Source: JANNSO01 sp964485395 (GTDB lineage: Bacteria > Spirochaetota > Spirochaetia > Treponematales > UBA12059). From it: a DNA stretch of 64,000 nucleotides. The stretch is from contig CAZAJF010000006.1 in NCBI GenBank assembly GCA_964485395.1, forward strand, positions 67,353-131,352. The letters run 5' to 3'. The first letter of the stretch is position 1; every line of letters starts with the position of its first letter. This document shows, one piece after another, positions 8,346 through 17,350 of this stretch. The translations under genes were made by a program, and so were the position numbers. Below the pieces are notes generated by a model that was not told where the DNA came from, ran no database searches, and worked only from the letters and a program-made list of their open reading frames with translations.

Positions 8346-9008
8346 TCACTCCTCTTCCTCGATCACAAGCAACTCCTCAATATCAGCTTCCAATTCTTTT
8401 CTTATACCAGCCCAATCATATTCTATTCCTTGTGAAACGCTTGAAGCCAAATAAACCATCTCTGGAAGCACCAAAGCTGTTAGATATCCTCCGCTACCAC
8501 ACCCAGTATTGATATTGATCCTATTTCCACATACAACAGGCTCGCTAACAATCATGTGACCGTGAATTACAGTTTTATTAGTTATACTGTAGTAATTATT
8601 GTCATAGCGAGTCCATAAATAATCAAATTCCGTTTGTTGATCCAAGGGTTTTGAGACATCTAATCCTGCGTGTACAAAAATATATTTTCCGGCCGAATAA
8701 ACAGGAAATAGCGAATTGTTGATCCAAGAGAATGATTCTTTGGATATCTTCGCCATACCCAGCAACTTATCTAAATCATCTGGATTATGTCTTGCTCTAT
8801 TTAATAGCATTTCCTCATGATTTCCCTTTAAGCAAATTGCGTTGAGTGAAGCGACTTTTTTACAGACATATTCTGCATCAGTGCCACGATCAATATAATC
8901 ACCCAAAAAAACAAAACTATGTGTAGGATATGTTTTTGCTTTTTCGAGTATTTCGTCGAGTTGTTTTTGACATCCATGAATATCACCTATTGCGATTATA
9001 TTGTGCAT
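8346..9008 (-). CDS. PPP-family serine/threonine phosphatase (lambda-phosphatase/PrpE-like)
   Basis: A 220-residue phosphoesterase of the PPP branch: GDIHG at 8-12, LGDYIDRGTD (~33-42), LKGNHEEML (~60-68), FVHAGLD (~112) and VIHGHM (~150), the five blocks of bacterial PPP phosphatases and ApaH. Such enzymes dephosphorylate phosphoproteins or symmetrical dinucleotides with Mn. GGAAGAGG precedes the ATG. The C-terminus is strongly acidic (LEADIEELLVIEEEE). A second, diverged PPP gene is at 18442-19182. Confidence 0.9.
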   Translation of the reverse strand: MHNIIAIGDIHGCQKQLDEILEKAKTYPTHSFVFLGDYIDRGTDAEYVCKKVASLNAICLKGNHEEMLLNRARHNPDDLDKLLGMAKISKESFSWINNSLFPVYSAGKYIFVHAGLDVSKPLDQQTEFDYLWTRYDNNYYSITNKTVIHGHMIVSEPVVCGNRININTGCGSGGYLTALVLPEMVYLASSVSQGIEYDWAGIRKELEADIEELLVIEEEE

Positions 9009-9046
9009 AAACCTCTTCCTTCAAATTTTAAGTTGTACATAGCTTT

Positions 9047-9817
9047 TCAATAATTGCAGTAAATCAATTTATTTTCCGCTATCTTATAAGACACCTTATG
9101 TATACCGCTTATCAAGCTACAGTCCAGTCCCTCGGTTGTATGAAATATCGAATGTTTAATGGACAGCGAGTCACAAATGTTTTTAATTACACTATTACTA
9201 TCTTCAAATACATTCTTCCTGTTTACCGCATCACCATCATCATATTGATAAGCATAATGTCCATAAGTAATAAATATTGCCATTTTTACTTTTCTATCTA
9301 TTTTTCTAATTATTTCATATAACCATTCTTTATTATTTGAATTCTCGAAAAATAAACCTATAAAAACAAAATCATTAAAATATAGAATTTTGTTATAAAT
9401 GTTTCTTAAATTACTTGATACTTGATCTGGTAGATTTATCTTTGAATTTAAAAAGAAAAGTATATTTCTATTTGAAGCTGTAAATATTGTTAATATTTCA
9501 TTAAGTTTATGTTCAAATATAACTCCTAAATATTTACAATAACCAATAGCTATTTCATCATATCCAATGGACTGCACAAGAAAAAGACCAGTTGCAAGAT
9601 TTCTATCCTGCTTAAAAATTTCTGCATTAACCATATAATTTCTAATATACGAACGAGCTTCGTTTGTATCAAATATTTTATGGTTGCTAACATCCAAAAA
9701 ATCATGCACGTTTCCAGAAATTATCCCAATATCAATATTTTTTACAGCCAAGGCATTTGCAAAGGAAGTATATCTTGCAATTTCACCTTTAAATGACGAG
9801 CCAAATAACACTTTCAC
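9047..9817 (-). CDS. Degenerate metallophosphoesterase paralogue (likely pseudoenzyme)
   Basis: A 256-residue protein with the length and start pattern of the phosphoesterases at 354, 12872 and 17351 but with the metal ligands lost. SSDLHG is replaced by GSSFKG (D8 to S, H10 to K) and AGDLMD by SGNVHD. The region corresponding to GNHD reads FLNSKI. The SHSPP histidine motif is absent, and the C-terminal GHVH/INGS segment has become HTTEGLDCSLISG. The frame is nevertheless open over its whole length with a GAGGTG and GTG start, so it appears to be maintained as a protein. It should be inactive as a phosphatase. A binding or decoy role is conceivable. Confidence 0.75.
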   Translation of the reverse strand: MKVLFGSSFKGEIARYTSFANALAVKNIDIGIISGNVHDFLDVSNHKIFDTNEARSYIRNYMVNAEIFKQDRNLATGLFLVQSIGYDEIAIGYCKYLGVIFEHKLNEILTIFTASNRNILFFLNSKINLPDQVSSNLRNIYNKILYFNDFVFIGLFFENSNNKEWLYEIIRKIDRKVKMAIFITYGHYAYQYDDGDAVNRKNVFEDSNSVIKNICDSLSIKHSIFHTTEGLDCSLISGIHKVSYKIAENKLIYCNY

Positions 9818-9916
9818 AGATTCACCTCTATATATTTTTTCGTAATCTGCAAGTTACCATAGATCACCAAGTTCTTCTAAGGAGCAATTTTCAACTTCAC
9901 AATATCGTTTCAATAA

Positions 9917-10347
9917 TTAAATTATAGATTCACCATTTTGCTTTATATGTTCATTATTTCTAGTATAAATATATTCAAGAGACAATGATATCTCTGTTTC
10001 CATATGGATTATCTCGAATGCACATAATCCGATAATTGAATCTGCTTTATAAGCAACAAGGTAATCATAACCTAAAATCGCGTTTTTATTAGAAATCATA
10101 TATTTATAATATTTCGAATATACTCCACCGCAATAATATAACCGAGTTAGATTTTTCGATTCTTTCAATAACCGATAATGATCGATAATATTTCTTTTTT
10201 TTAATACTAAATCTGTGTTTTCGATTTTGCAAACATCAAGTGATTTCAAATTTTCGGCTCCTATTACTTGATCATTGGCTTTTGCAGCACCACAAAATAA
10301 AAATAAAAAACAATAGCGAGAAAAATTACTCCGATCAATATTAACAT
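9917..10347 (-). pseudogene. Putative lipoprotein/secreted protein gene with a frameshift in a T-run
   Basis: The best start is ATG 10347 (minus) with AAGGAAG six bases upstream. It encodes a hydrophobic leader (MLILIGVIFLAIVF) but stops after 27 codons at 10264. A frame shifted by one base continues the same protein (FLFLFCGAAKAND, then a 120-residue polar domain) to 9917. Joining the two in the T-rich run near 10290-10312 would give a leader ending in a lipobox-like Phe-Leu-Phe-Cys. No family is recognised for the mature part. It is a real frameshift, a phase-variable homopolymer or a sequencing error. Confidence 0.5.
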
Positions 10348-10406
10348 GATGCTTCCTTTGAATATTTTGATTCAGAATCAAATATTCCCAGAATAACCAA
10401 AAACCT

Positions 10407-10532
10407 TTAATCAGCTTCCTCTAACCCTTCATTTTCCAGTTCACATATATCTGACTTTCTTCTGCTTTTCCAGTCCCGCAAGACCTCCATTCTTTTTGAT
10501 CGAAGTGCAGTGCAATATAGCCAATCTATCAT
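10407..10532 (-). CDS. Possible fragment, 41 aa
   Basis: An open frame on the minus strand (MIDWLYCTALRSKR near the start, ending ELENEGLEEAD) that also extends ~20 codons upstream without a start. No family is recognised and the only Shine-Dalgarno-like sequence is too close to the ATG. It may be the tail of a decayed gene. The rest of 10348-10697 shows no coding signal. Confidence 0.2.
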   Translation of the reverse strand: MIDWLYCTALRSKRMEVLRDWKSRRKSDICELENEGLEEAD

Positions 10533-10697
10533 CCTTAATATGCTTTCATGGGTTAATGCATAGGTCGAACGAGTATCAGTTTTTCGATCACTTTTTCTTC
10601 ACTCGTGAGAATAAGGTACAGTACAAGCATCCCATACCTGTCGCCCCCCCAAAAAAACAAAGCAATACTATCCTTTTATATTTTTCAAAAAATCGTT

Positions 10698-10961
10698 TCA
10701 CAGCTTTTCATCCCGCAGCTCAGGTATACGCTTTGGCTTTTTAAGTTCAAAAAGTATTATATCAAATAGATCAAAGAACTCATGGCGTAATATTTTCCCA
10801 ATGCTCTTTTTAAATATTCTTCGTATTTTTTCATCAGCCTGAGTTTTCTTGAAAATCCAATGGGGGTTTCCTATCGAAACAAAGACTGCATAATTAAAAT
10901 TATGTTTTCGGCAATCTCGCTGAAGATCGTTTTGGGAATATATTTCTACTGTGTCAATCAT
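10698..10961 (-). CDS. Hypothetical protein, 87 aa; possible truncated phosphatase N-terminus
   Basis: The frame has a plausible N-terminus, and VFVSIGNPHWIF followed later by LRHEFFDLFD recalls the start of small predicted tyrosine/dual-specificity phosphatases, in which a 'SI.(D/N)P' strand precedes 'LR..F.D.D'. The Cys-containing catalytic loop (HCxxGxxRS) is absent because the frame stops after ELRDEKL, and I cannot find it downstream. If the resemblance is real, this is a truncated gene. It is also the last minus-strand gene before the recombinase remnant. Confidence 0.4.
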   Translation of the reverse strand: MIDTVEIYSQNDLQRDCRKHNFNYAVFVSIGNPHWIFKKTQADEKIRRIFKKSIGKILRHEFFDLFDIILFELKKPKRIPELRDEKL

Positions 10962-11019
10962 TTATTAATGCTTTCATAACTCCAATTTTTTCTACAAAAT
11001 ATAAATAAAATCGCTTTAT

Positions 11020-11581
11020 CTAAGAACCCTTCTCTTCCCACCTCTTAATTATTAAATAAAAGGTAAGTCTTTTAAGCTTTAACTCTTGTGCTACATCCGT
11101 GGGGTTGAGAGTTCAATCTTCCATTGATTATAAACCATCCCCCAATTTTTTGGAAACTCTTTTGTGGGACTTCCAAGCTTTTTAACCTTTGTTTTTGCAA
11201 ATTCTATGTCTTCTTTTGCCAGGAGCGGATGTTTTGCCGTTCCAATTCGGCGAAAGCTCCGAAGAGAGTAATGCTAAACCGTCCTTGAGCTGAGGTTGTA
11301 TCGATGTTTTCTATATGAGAAATATAGCCGACTTTTTTTGATTTATGCTATCGATGATTGATAGCCAGTCTCTCGTATAGCTCACAATGCAACTAATATC
11401 GGAAACCACGACCGTATCGCTTTCGCGTGCGTAGTCGAGAAGCTTCTTGAGCTCAGGTGGGTTTGCGTTGTTTCCACTGAGTTTGTCTACAAAGAGGCGA
11501 TCTACGCCAAGCCCCTTCGTTGCGTCATCTTGGCGATCTGTGGACAGAGTTGAAGTCGAGACCCGTGTATACCTTATTCAT
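11020..11581 (-). pseudogene. Decayed serine recombinase (resolvase/invertase family)
   Basis: Read on the minus strand across several frames, this stretch reconstructs nearly a full small serine recombinase. The N-terminal part has YTRVSTSTLSTDRQ with the catalytic serine, then GVDRLFVDKLSG and RESDTVVVSDI. After a frameshift come QGRFSITLFGAFAELERQNI and the helix-turn-helix end (KEFPKNWGMVYNQWK and ELKLKRLTFY). At least three frameshifts and internal stops break it, so it is inactive. The base composition is visibly less AT-rich than the flanking genes, suggesting a separate origin. It is the only recombinase trace in the island and may be a relic of the mobile element that shaped it. Confidence 0.86.
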
Positions 11582-11966
11582 GCCATGTGTCAAAAACCGC
11601 ATCTAATAATAGTATAGCGTCAGGAAGTTGGCACGTAGATTTTCTGACAGGGATATTTGAAGCGCTAAGAAGGTAGGCAATGTTGATGGGAAAATTAAGA
11701 AATATTTAATATGCAATTAGCTATTATACGAAATGGTTGATTTAAAATGCATCTTGGACGAAGAAATATCCTTATCTAGATCAAAATAACCCAAATTAGT
11801 AGAATGAATATAGGGAACTTTATACTAATTATGGAATTAATATTATTTGCTGGAATTGTCTATATGTATTATACTAATTTGACGCATGTTTAGACGCACT
11901 CTTCGTATATAGATATTTGAATCTAACTTTTATACGATATATGAAATCTATTATTAAGGAATACTT
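11582..11966. other. AT-rich intergenic stretch without a recognisable gene
   Basis: Nothing coding is seen on either strand. The left part (11582-11700) is less AT-rich and adjoins the recombinase remnant. The right part probably holds the promoter of the lipoprotein gene at 11967 (a TTGACG near 11879 and TA-rich sequence downstream), but spacing is poor and I do not assign it. Confidence 0.4.
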
Positions 11967-12611
11967 ATGCGAATCAGAGCCTATGCTATCGCTTTGCTAA
12001 TTGTAATTTCGATTAGTAGCTGCGTCTCATTATCACCACCCGATACAGTTAATAAGATTAATGTTGATAATGTAATGTTTCCAAAATTTTACTGGGATCA
12101 ACCATTAGCCGAATTAATAGCCTTGCTTGGTTCGCCACTTACCACATCTGGTCAATCAGATGTAGTAACAGCATATTACTTTAAAGGATATAGTAAAATA
12201 GAATTCCCTAATGTTATATGCTGCACTGTGACTTCTTCATCTAAGTTGCTGAGAAGTATAAGTATATTTATATTATCTCAACATGAGGATAATCCACAAT
12301 TGTATTTTAACGAATATTTAGAAATTGAAAAATATATTAATTCAATCTATGGGATAGCATCTAAAACCGAAACCTTTTCACTAAATAAAGAACCGAAATA
12401 CAATGGAGAAGAATTATTGAACCAAAGACTAACTATGATTACTAACTTTGAACTTGCTAATTCAGTAGTAATACATACTATAATGTATGATGAAGAACAT
12501 ATGAACCATGTTATGGCATGGGGCGATAAAAGAAGCCAGACCATGGAAGAGACTATTGAGATATTTAAAAATACTAGTTTCGCAGTTTTATTGAAAGGCA
12601 AGAAGAAATAA
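11967..12611 (+). CDS. Putative lipoprotein, 214 aa
   Basis: The N-terminus is a typical bacterial lipoprotein signal: basic MRIRAY, a hydrophobic core (AIALLIVISI) and a cysteine at ~19 in ISSCVSL. The mature part is polar and begins with a segment (YWDQPLAELIALLGSPL) that resembles the opening of SmpA/BamE-like small lipoproteins, but the resemblance is weak. TAAGGAA lies ahead of the ATG. It follows an intergenic stretch and probably has its own promoter. Broken lipoprotein leaders at 12758 and 18293 suggest this type of gene was repeated in the island. Confidence 0.75.
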   Translation: MRIRAYAIALLIVISISSCVSLSPPDTVNKINVDNVMFPKFYWDQPLAELIALLGSPLTTSGQSDVVTAYYFKGYSKIEFPNVICCTVTSSSKLLRSISIFILSQHEDNPQLYFNEYLEIEKYINSIYGIASKTETFSLNKEPKYNGEELLNQRLTMITNFELANSVVIHTIMYDEEHMNHVMAWGDKRSQTMEETIEIFKNTSFAVLLKGKKK

Positions 12612-12757
12612 AAATATCTAAAACATGGGTCAACCGTACAATGCTATTATCATGATTACATACAGTCTCCGGGCTCGGTTCAAATCGCGTCAAAGCCGGA
12701 GTACCAGTTAAAGGAATATTAGATTCAATCCTTCGGGATAAAATAAATTATAAAGTA

Positions 12758-12862
12758 ATGAAAAGACCTTTTTGAAATGCAATAGCAATCTTATGCGTAA
12801 CAGTACTATTAGTATCTTGTAAAAAGCAAGGGTTAATGCAAGATCGATTATTTGAAAAGTGA
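12758..12862 (+). pseudogene. Remnant of a small lipoprotein gene with in-frame TGA
   Basis: ATG 12758 opens a frame that meets TGA at codon 6 (12773-12775) and then continues in register through a clear lipoprotein leader (AIAILCVTVLLVSC) to TGA 12860-12862. With the internal stop read through it would encode a ~34-residue lipoprotein. It lies directly before the phosphoesterase gene at 12872 (whose GAGG is just after the stop). I read it as a decayed lipoprotein gene. The rest of 12612-12757 has no gene. Confidence 0.38.
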
Positions 12863-12871
12863 GGATTATAG

Positions 12872-13636
12872 ATGCGTATATTATTCGGATCAGATTTTCA
12901 TGGAAATATCAAAGCATATCAACGATTCGCTGAATTAGTAGAAAATGCTGATTTCGGAATTCTAGGAGGAGATTTGAATACTGGTTTCACACCAGACGAA
13001 TTTGAACAAATAAGAGAAAAGTATGGCATTGAAGACGATGATCTAATTGAAGAATTACATTCGGAATTCGATTACTTACCAATAAGCCCTAATAGCAAAT
13101 TAAATAAAGCATTCAAGGAGAAGGAAAAAGAATATAAAGAAATATTAAAAAAACCAAATAAGAAAATCTATTTCATTATGGGTAATGATGATGGTATTGT
13201 AGGTGGCGCATGGGATGAAGATGAAATATTTAGTAATGTAAACATGAAGCGGATTGACATTGGTATGGTAAACATTGTTGGCTACCAATATACACTACCA
13301 TTTGTTGGTGGTCTTTTTGAAAAACGAGAAGAAGAACAGCAAAAAGATATGAGTAATATTTGGAATCTTGTTGATGAGTCAACAATTTTCGTATCACATG
13401 GTCCAGCTTATAAAGAAAATGATATGTTGCATAATGGCTTAACTGGGAACCTAAATCGAATAGGTGGCAAGGCTTTAAGAGGATTAATTTCTGAAAGAAA
13501 GCCAAGATACCATCTATATGGACATTACCATCAGAAATATGGCATTAGAAAAAACTCCATAAATGGCTCATATCCAATATCAAGAAAATTCATCATGATT
13601 GATCTGGAAAAATCAATAGCGAAATGGCTAAGTTAG
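12872..13636 (+). CDS. Calcineurin-like metallophosphoesterase, paralogue 2
   Basis: A 254-residue enzyme of the same family as 354-1160 and 17351-18121. Metal ligands are GSDFHG (D8, H10), GGDLN (D34), MGNDDG (104-108, where Asp replaces the usual His of GNHD), SHGPAY and YGHYHQ. The GNxD variant occurs in active members of the superfamily, so activity is likely. The insertion after motif 2 is long and highly charged (IEELHSEFDY, then KEKEKEYKEILKK). GAGG precedes the ATG. The sequence following its stop (around 13660-13700) resembles that after the paralogue at 17351-18121, consistent with duplication of a larger unit. Confidence 0.87.
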   Translation: MRILFGSDFHGNIKAYQRFAELVENADFGILGGDLNTGFTPDEFEQIREKYGIEDDDLIEELHSEFDYLPISPNSKLNKAFKEKEKEYKEILKKPNKKIYFIMGNDDGIVGGAWDEDEIFSNVNMKRIDIGMVNIVGYQYTLPFVGGLFEKREEEQQKDMSNIWNLVDESTIFVSHGPAYKENDMLHNGLTGNLNRIGGKALRGLISERKPRYHLYGHYHQKYGIRKNSINGSYPISRKFIMIDLEKSIAKWLS

Positions 13637-13774
13637 ATTTACAAACGTTTCAAGACTATGAACCTATGTTATGATTATTTGCTCGCTTAATTAAGAGCAA
13701 AATACATTAAGGAAGGATGAGGCAAGTCAGGCAGATATTATGACAACTGATATTTTAAGGAAGGAAAACAGATC

Positions 13775-14625
13775 ATGAAATCTGAGTTCGATAAAAACTA
13801 TAATACTATAATGCTAAACGCCAACTACTTAAATAACAAAATTGCTGAAACTAATTATTTTGGGGAAGAAAATAAAATTTTCCTAAAACTTACGAATACT
13901 AATCATGATTTTATTGATTTCGAAATTATTTTTCATATAATACACGATTTATTTGGAACAAAGTCAATCTAGCTTTTTGGAAGAGCATAAATGAGATTCA
14001 GAAAAATTTAGAAAAAAATATTGGGAAATCGATTAGTAAAAGTATTGTAATAATTGAATACTATACCGATAAAAAGAAATCAAAGAGTTTAATTTTGAAA
14101 ATCAAGCGTCTTTATGACCTAATAATCGAATCAAAATCTGGAAAAGACTTTCTGACTTGATTCTACAATAATAGGAAACTGGATACTGTTCTTAGGTTAG
14201 AAAACGATCGTTTCAATATTTACAATGTCAAATTCCATTTGATGATATTGGATATTAAGCGATTAATAATAATTAATGATTTAGAGGGACATGCATTTGG
14301 GGATAAGCTCATTATCAAAATTAGTATTATAATTAAGGAGTTATGCTCAAATATTGATTACATATTTAGATATGGCGGAGATGAGTTTGTCATACTAATT
14401 CCCCATAAAGAGGAATCTCAGGTTAAGGAAATGGCTGAAAAAATCCTTGAAAAGGTAAGAAAATTATCGACAGCCCAATATGGAGTAGCATTAAGTATAG
14501 GAATTTCAAACACAAATGAAAAAACAAAGAATCTTACCGAACTTTTAGAAAGAGCAGATATTGCAATATACACTGCAAGCAATAAAGCCACTATGAGTAA
14601 TGGAATTATAGAGTGGGCATTTTAG
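13775..14625 (+). pseudogene. Broken diguanylate cyclase (GGDEF protein)
   Basis: A GGAAGG and ATG at 13775 begin a 65-codon frame that stops at 13970. A frame shifted by one base, open from 13966, continues as a polar helical segment to KDFLT, then TGA at 14158-14160, then reads on in the same frame as FYNNRKLD and a GGDEF domain to 14625. The TGA falls on the glycine of the conserved DxLTGLYNRR motif. The rest of the domain is well preserved: MILDIKRL, GHAFGDK and the catalytic RYGGDEF. One frameshift and one nonsense mutation inactivated a c-di-GMP synthase of ~280 residues. A start at 14239 would lack the first part of the domain. Confidence 0.86.
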
Positions 14626-14734
14626 TTAAGTATTTTTTGAAACTTAGGCGATACAGCTTCTTACTTGGACATTTAGGACACTAGGGTTGCTTAAAAGTTA
14701 ATCGATATAGATGATTTACGATGAAGGAGTAATT

Positions 14735-15427
14735 ATGAATACTAGAATTGGATTGATTGCTATGTCGCTGTTCATTCTCGGCAGCACTCTAATTACGCAA
14801 GAGAGCCTGAGCGATCAGGTGACAACCTACTACTTTCAGACAGTGAATCTTTCAAGAGATGGTAATATCAGAATTGAGGTTACCCCAGAGAGTCAGCAAA
14901 AAAGGGACGGGAAGGTAGTTGTCGGCGTCCGATTTGATATAGTTAAAGACAACGTGCTTGATCCAGTATTCACCGTCGGAACAGTGGGTTCTGGCGAGAA
15001 TATGGATACGGCATTTCGAACCGCCCTAGCTGAATGGATGTTCTTTTTCGGGGACCCATTTAAGAACTACACCAACAAAATTGATGCCAAGCAATTCAAT
15101 GACTACGACCTATTTTTCTCAGGAAAGAAAGCACAAGGAGAGCAGTCAGACCGGCTATCTACCTTCATAATCCCTGACGAACAGTGGAATGCACAACTTA
15201 CCCGCCTGATTCAAGACGATCAATTATTCAAAAAAGGAGCTGTTAATACTTCAATGATTCTTGTCATTGTTCAGAACGGAAAATTCGTCGGGGAATGTAG
15301 AATCAATGGAGTAGTAAGCACAAGTTTCTTAAACAGTATTGAGAAAAGTGGATTGTTCATTACCCTCGATTCAATTACTAGCCTTCTCGTTAAACAATAT
15401 ATAATTATTGCACCTAGGCGAAATTAA
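14735..15427 (+). CDS. Putative secreted protein, 230 aa
   Basis: AAGGAG seven bases before ATG 14735 fixes the start. The N-terminus (MNTRIGLIAMSLFILGSTLI) is a signal peptide, so the product should be periplasmic or at the outer membrane. The mature part has alternating beta-like segments (QVTTYYFQTVNLS, KVVVGVRFDIVKD, MILVIVQNGKFVGEC) and no recognised domain. Base composition is less AT-rich than the neighbours, suggesting a different history. No gene is visible in 15428-15706. Confidence 0.65.
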   Translation: MNTRIGLIAMSLFILGSTLITQESLSDQVTTYYFQTVNLSRDGNIRIEVTPESQQKRDGKVVVGVRFDIVKDNVLDPVFTVGTVGSGENMDTAFRTALAEWMFFFGDPFKNYTNKIDAKQFNDYDLFFSGKKAQGEQSDRLSTFIIPDEQWNAQLTRLIQDDQLFKKGAVNTSMILVIVQNGKFVGECRINGVVSTSFLNSIEKSGLFITLDSITSLLVKQYIIIAPRRN

Positions 15428-15706
15428 GTTTTGGCTTCGTTTACTGTGTGTTTTAAGAATTCTGATCTTCTGGTGTCTGTAGAAAAGGAGGAAACTACAT
15501 TAAAAATTCGGCTCCGACAAGGACTATAAAAAATAGTTTCGAAACTAATCAGATGGTGCATTAAAGCACCAATATTCTGTCAAAAGGATGTTTTTCAATT
15601 CTGTTCAATCTCATAGATTATCCAGAAAATCTGTAGTAGACTAGTTTGAAAAATTAAAATTACCTTGAATAACTGATTATTCAATATACTATAGGGAGAA
15701 CCTTAA

Positions 15707-16138
15707 ATGAATATGGTAAACTACAAGATTCTAAGAATCAGAATGCGTATTCGAAGGGCATTATCTTCTATAATCCCTTTCCTTGCAAAGACGACAAAAA
15801 TATTCAAGAAACCAATAGTGAAAGCATATAAGGATTCTGAAGGTTGGTTTATTTCTGATTCAAATGGATTTTCCAAAGCTCAAAACCAACTTATTGGAGG
15901 AGTTCCCGAGCTTATCGAACACTTTGTTGGCGCTTCGACTAAGATAATGATTAAATATAGCTCAGTAAAATTTCAAGATGCCATTACCTGTGATCTGATT
16001 GAAACCAGACCAAGTGGTTCAACGTATCGATATCACGAGGGCAATGTTGACTATAAATTTTGGCTTTGCCCTGTCTTCTTTTGGTATTTCAAGAATCCTC
16101 CGAAAACTCTATTTGTGTTAATAGTTGACGACTGCTAG
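15707..16138 (+). CDS. DUF6717-like protein
   Basis: A 143-residue protein with a very basic N-terminus (ILRIRMRIRR) followed by the DUF6717-like region: GWFISDSNGF, GASTKIMIK, RPSGSTYR and WLCPVFFWYF. The second half is shared with 112-354, and the whole domain with 19291-19764. AGGGAG precedes the ATG. The function of the family is unknown. It is the first gene of a second copy of the DUF6717 / STAS-like / phosphoesterase arrangement, here with a membrane protein between the last two. Confidence 0.65.
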   Translation: MNMVNYKILRIRMRIRRALSSIIPFLAKTTKIFKKPIVKAYKDSEGWFISDSNGFSKAQNQLIGGVPELIEHFVGASTKIMIKYSSVKFQDAITCDLIETRPSGSTYRYHEGNVDYKFWLCPVFFWYFKNPPKTLFVLIVDDC

Positions 16139-16313
16139 CTCCATGCAAAAGTACTTAAATGATTTTATCGCAATGTTCGCTTTTTGATTTGGCAGGGCAC
16201 GACTATTATCGCAGTTCCCCATTACAAGATAGCATCATTGGACTTATCTTGGAGAAGCATAGTAATGCATCTCGCAGTGACTATGACTTAAATCTTTATG
16301 GAGGTTTTGCAAA

Positions 16314-16691
16314 ATGACTGAAAATAAATACAGTTTAAAATGCATTACCACTGCTTATAAACTGATCAATCATCCAGAAATTGCCTTGTTAAAGATAGTA
16401 GGTTCATTAGACTTATTTTCTAAAGGAAACTGGTTTAGCAGAATCGAAAAACTAAGCAAAGTTGGCTATAAAAAAATTATACTCGATTGCAATGAAACTT
16501 TTGTTTACGATCATATTGATCCATTTTTCACTAACCTTAAATTTCCTAAAGATAGCAATCTTTGTTTTGTTATTTATGCCAAAAAAGAATCGACAATAGT
16601 CAAGAATTACTATGATGGGATTCTTGGTGGAATGTTAAATTTCGTACTTGGATCAATGCAAGAGTGCATAGGTTACTTAAATAAATACTAA
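16314..16691 (+). CDS. STAS-like (anti-sigma antagonist-fold) protein
   Basis: A 125-residue soluble protein whose pattern fits a STAS domain: a central strand (IALLKIVGSLDL), a helix, then a strand ending in aspartate (YKKIILDCNE), and a final helix (SMQECIGYLNK). The phosphorylatable serine of SpoIIAA-type proteins is not evident, since FVYDHID stands where 'v..iDSsGl' is expected. It may therefore be a non-switching member or a different fold. GGAGG lies ~8 bases before the ATG. A similar protein is at 20691-21095 and a fragment at 3-119. Confidence 0.5.
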   Translation: MTENKYSLKCITTAYKLINHPEIALLKIVGSLDLFSKGNWFSRIEKLSKVGYKKIILDCNETFVYDHIDPFFTNLKFPKDSNLCFVIYAKKESTIVKNYYDGILGGMLNFVLGSMQECIGYLNKY

Positions 16692-16828
16692 TGTGAAGAA
16701 GTAAATACGAACCTTAACAAATCAGGTTTGCGCTAATGATAAGCCGACCCTGCTGAGAATATTTTAGGTTTATAAAAAGTGGTTGAATACAAACCAATAT
16801 TTTTTGACTTCTTGAGAGGAGAATAGAT

Positions 16829-17158
16829 ATGAAAGCACGACAAACTCTAATAGCAGTATTATTAGGGGTTATTACAGGTTATATAATTTGTTTCGCAGTA
16901 TTTCTTGGATTTTTATTCCTAAATACTATCACTGCTGTTGACCTCAATACATTGGTTTGGACATTTTATTTATTACTTATTTTGATATTGATCCCTATTG
17001 TTATTCTGTTTATTAAGAATGCGAGAAGTAAAAAAACAACATTTGCGAATGTTTATTGGCTGTCTTCTATTGCTTTTTCATTAATTGCTGGGATTACCGG
17101 GATTACATTACCAATAGTTGATTTATTTTTAATAGTTGCGATAAACAAAATATTATGA
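16829..17158 (+). CDS. Small integral membrane protein
   Basis: A 109-residue protein with three predicted transmembrane segments (residues ~7-30, ~40-62 and ~77-105) joined by a short basic loop (KNARSKKTT). GAGAGGAG precedes the ATG. No family is recognised. A further short frame (17161-17310, 49 codons) directly follows but lacks a ribosome binding site. The gene sits between the STAS-like and phosphoesterase genes. Confidence 0.65.
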   Translation: MKARQTLIAVLLGVITGYIICFAVFLGFLFLNTITAVDLNTLVWTFYLLLILILIPIVILFIKNARSKKTTFANVYWLSSIAFSLIAGITGITLPIVDLFLIVAINKIL

Positions 17159-17350
17159 AAATGGTTAAGCCGAATTCGAGATTACATGCTTTTATAAAAT
17201 ACAATTCAAGGAAGATTCAGCCAGATTCGCTCTTTGCCATGAATTATTATTGCATTGACCATAACACAAAAACCTATCACATTTGCTTTTATAGATTTAG
17301 TGAATATTAGGTTGACGCTACATATATAGTGGGATTATTATAGAGGGCAA

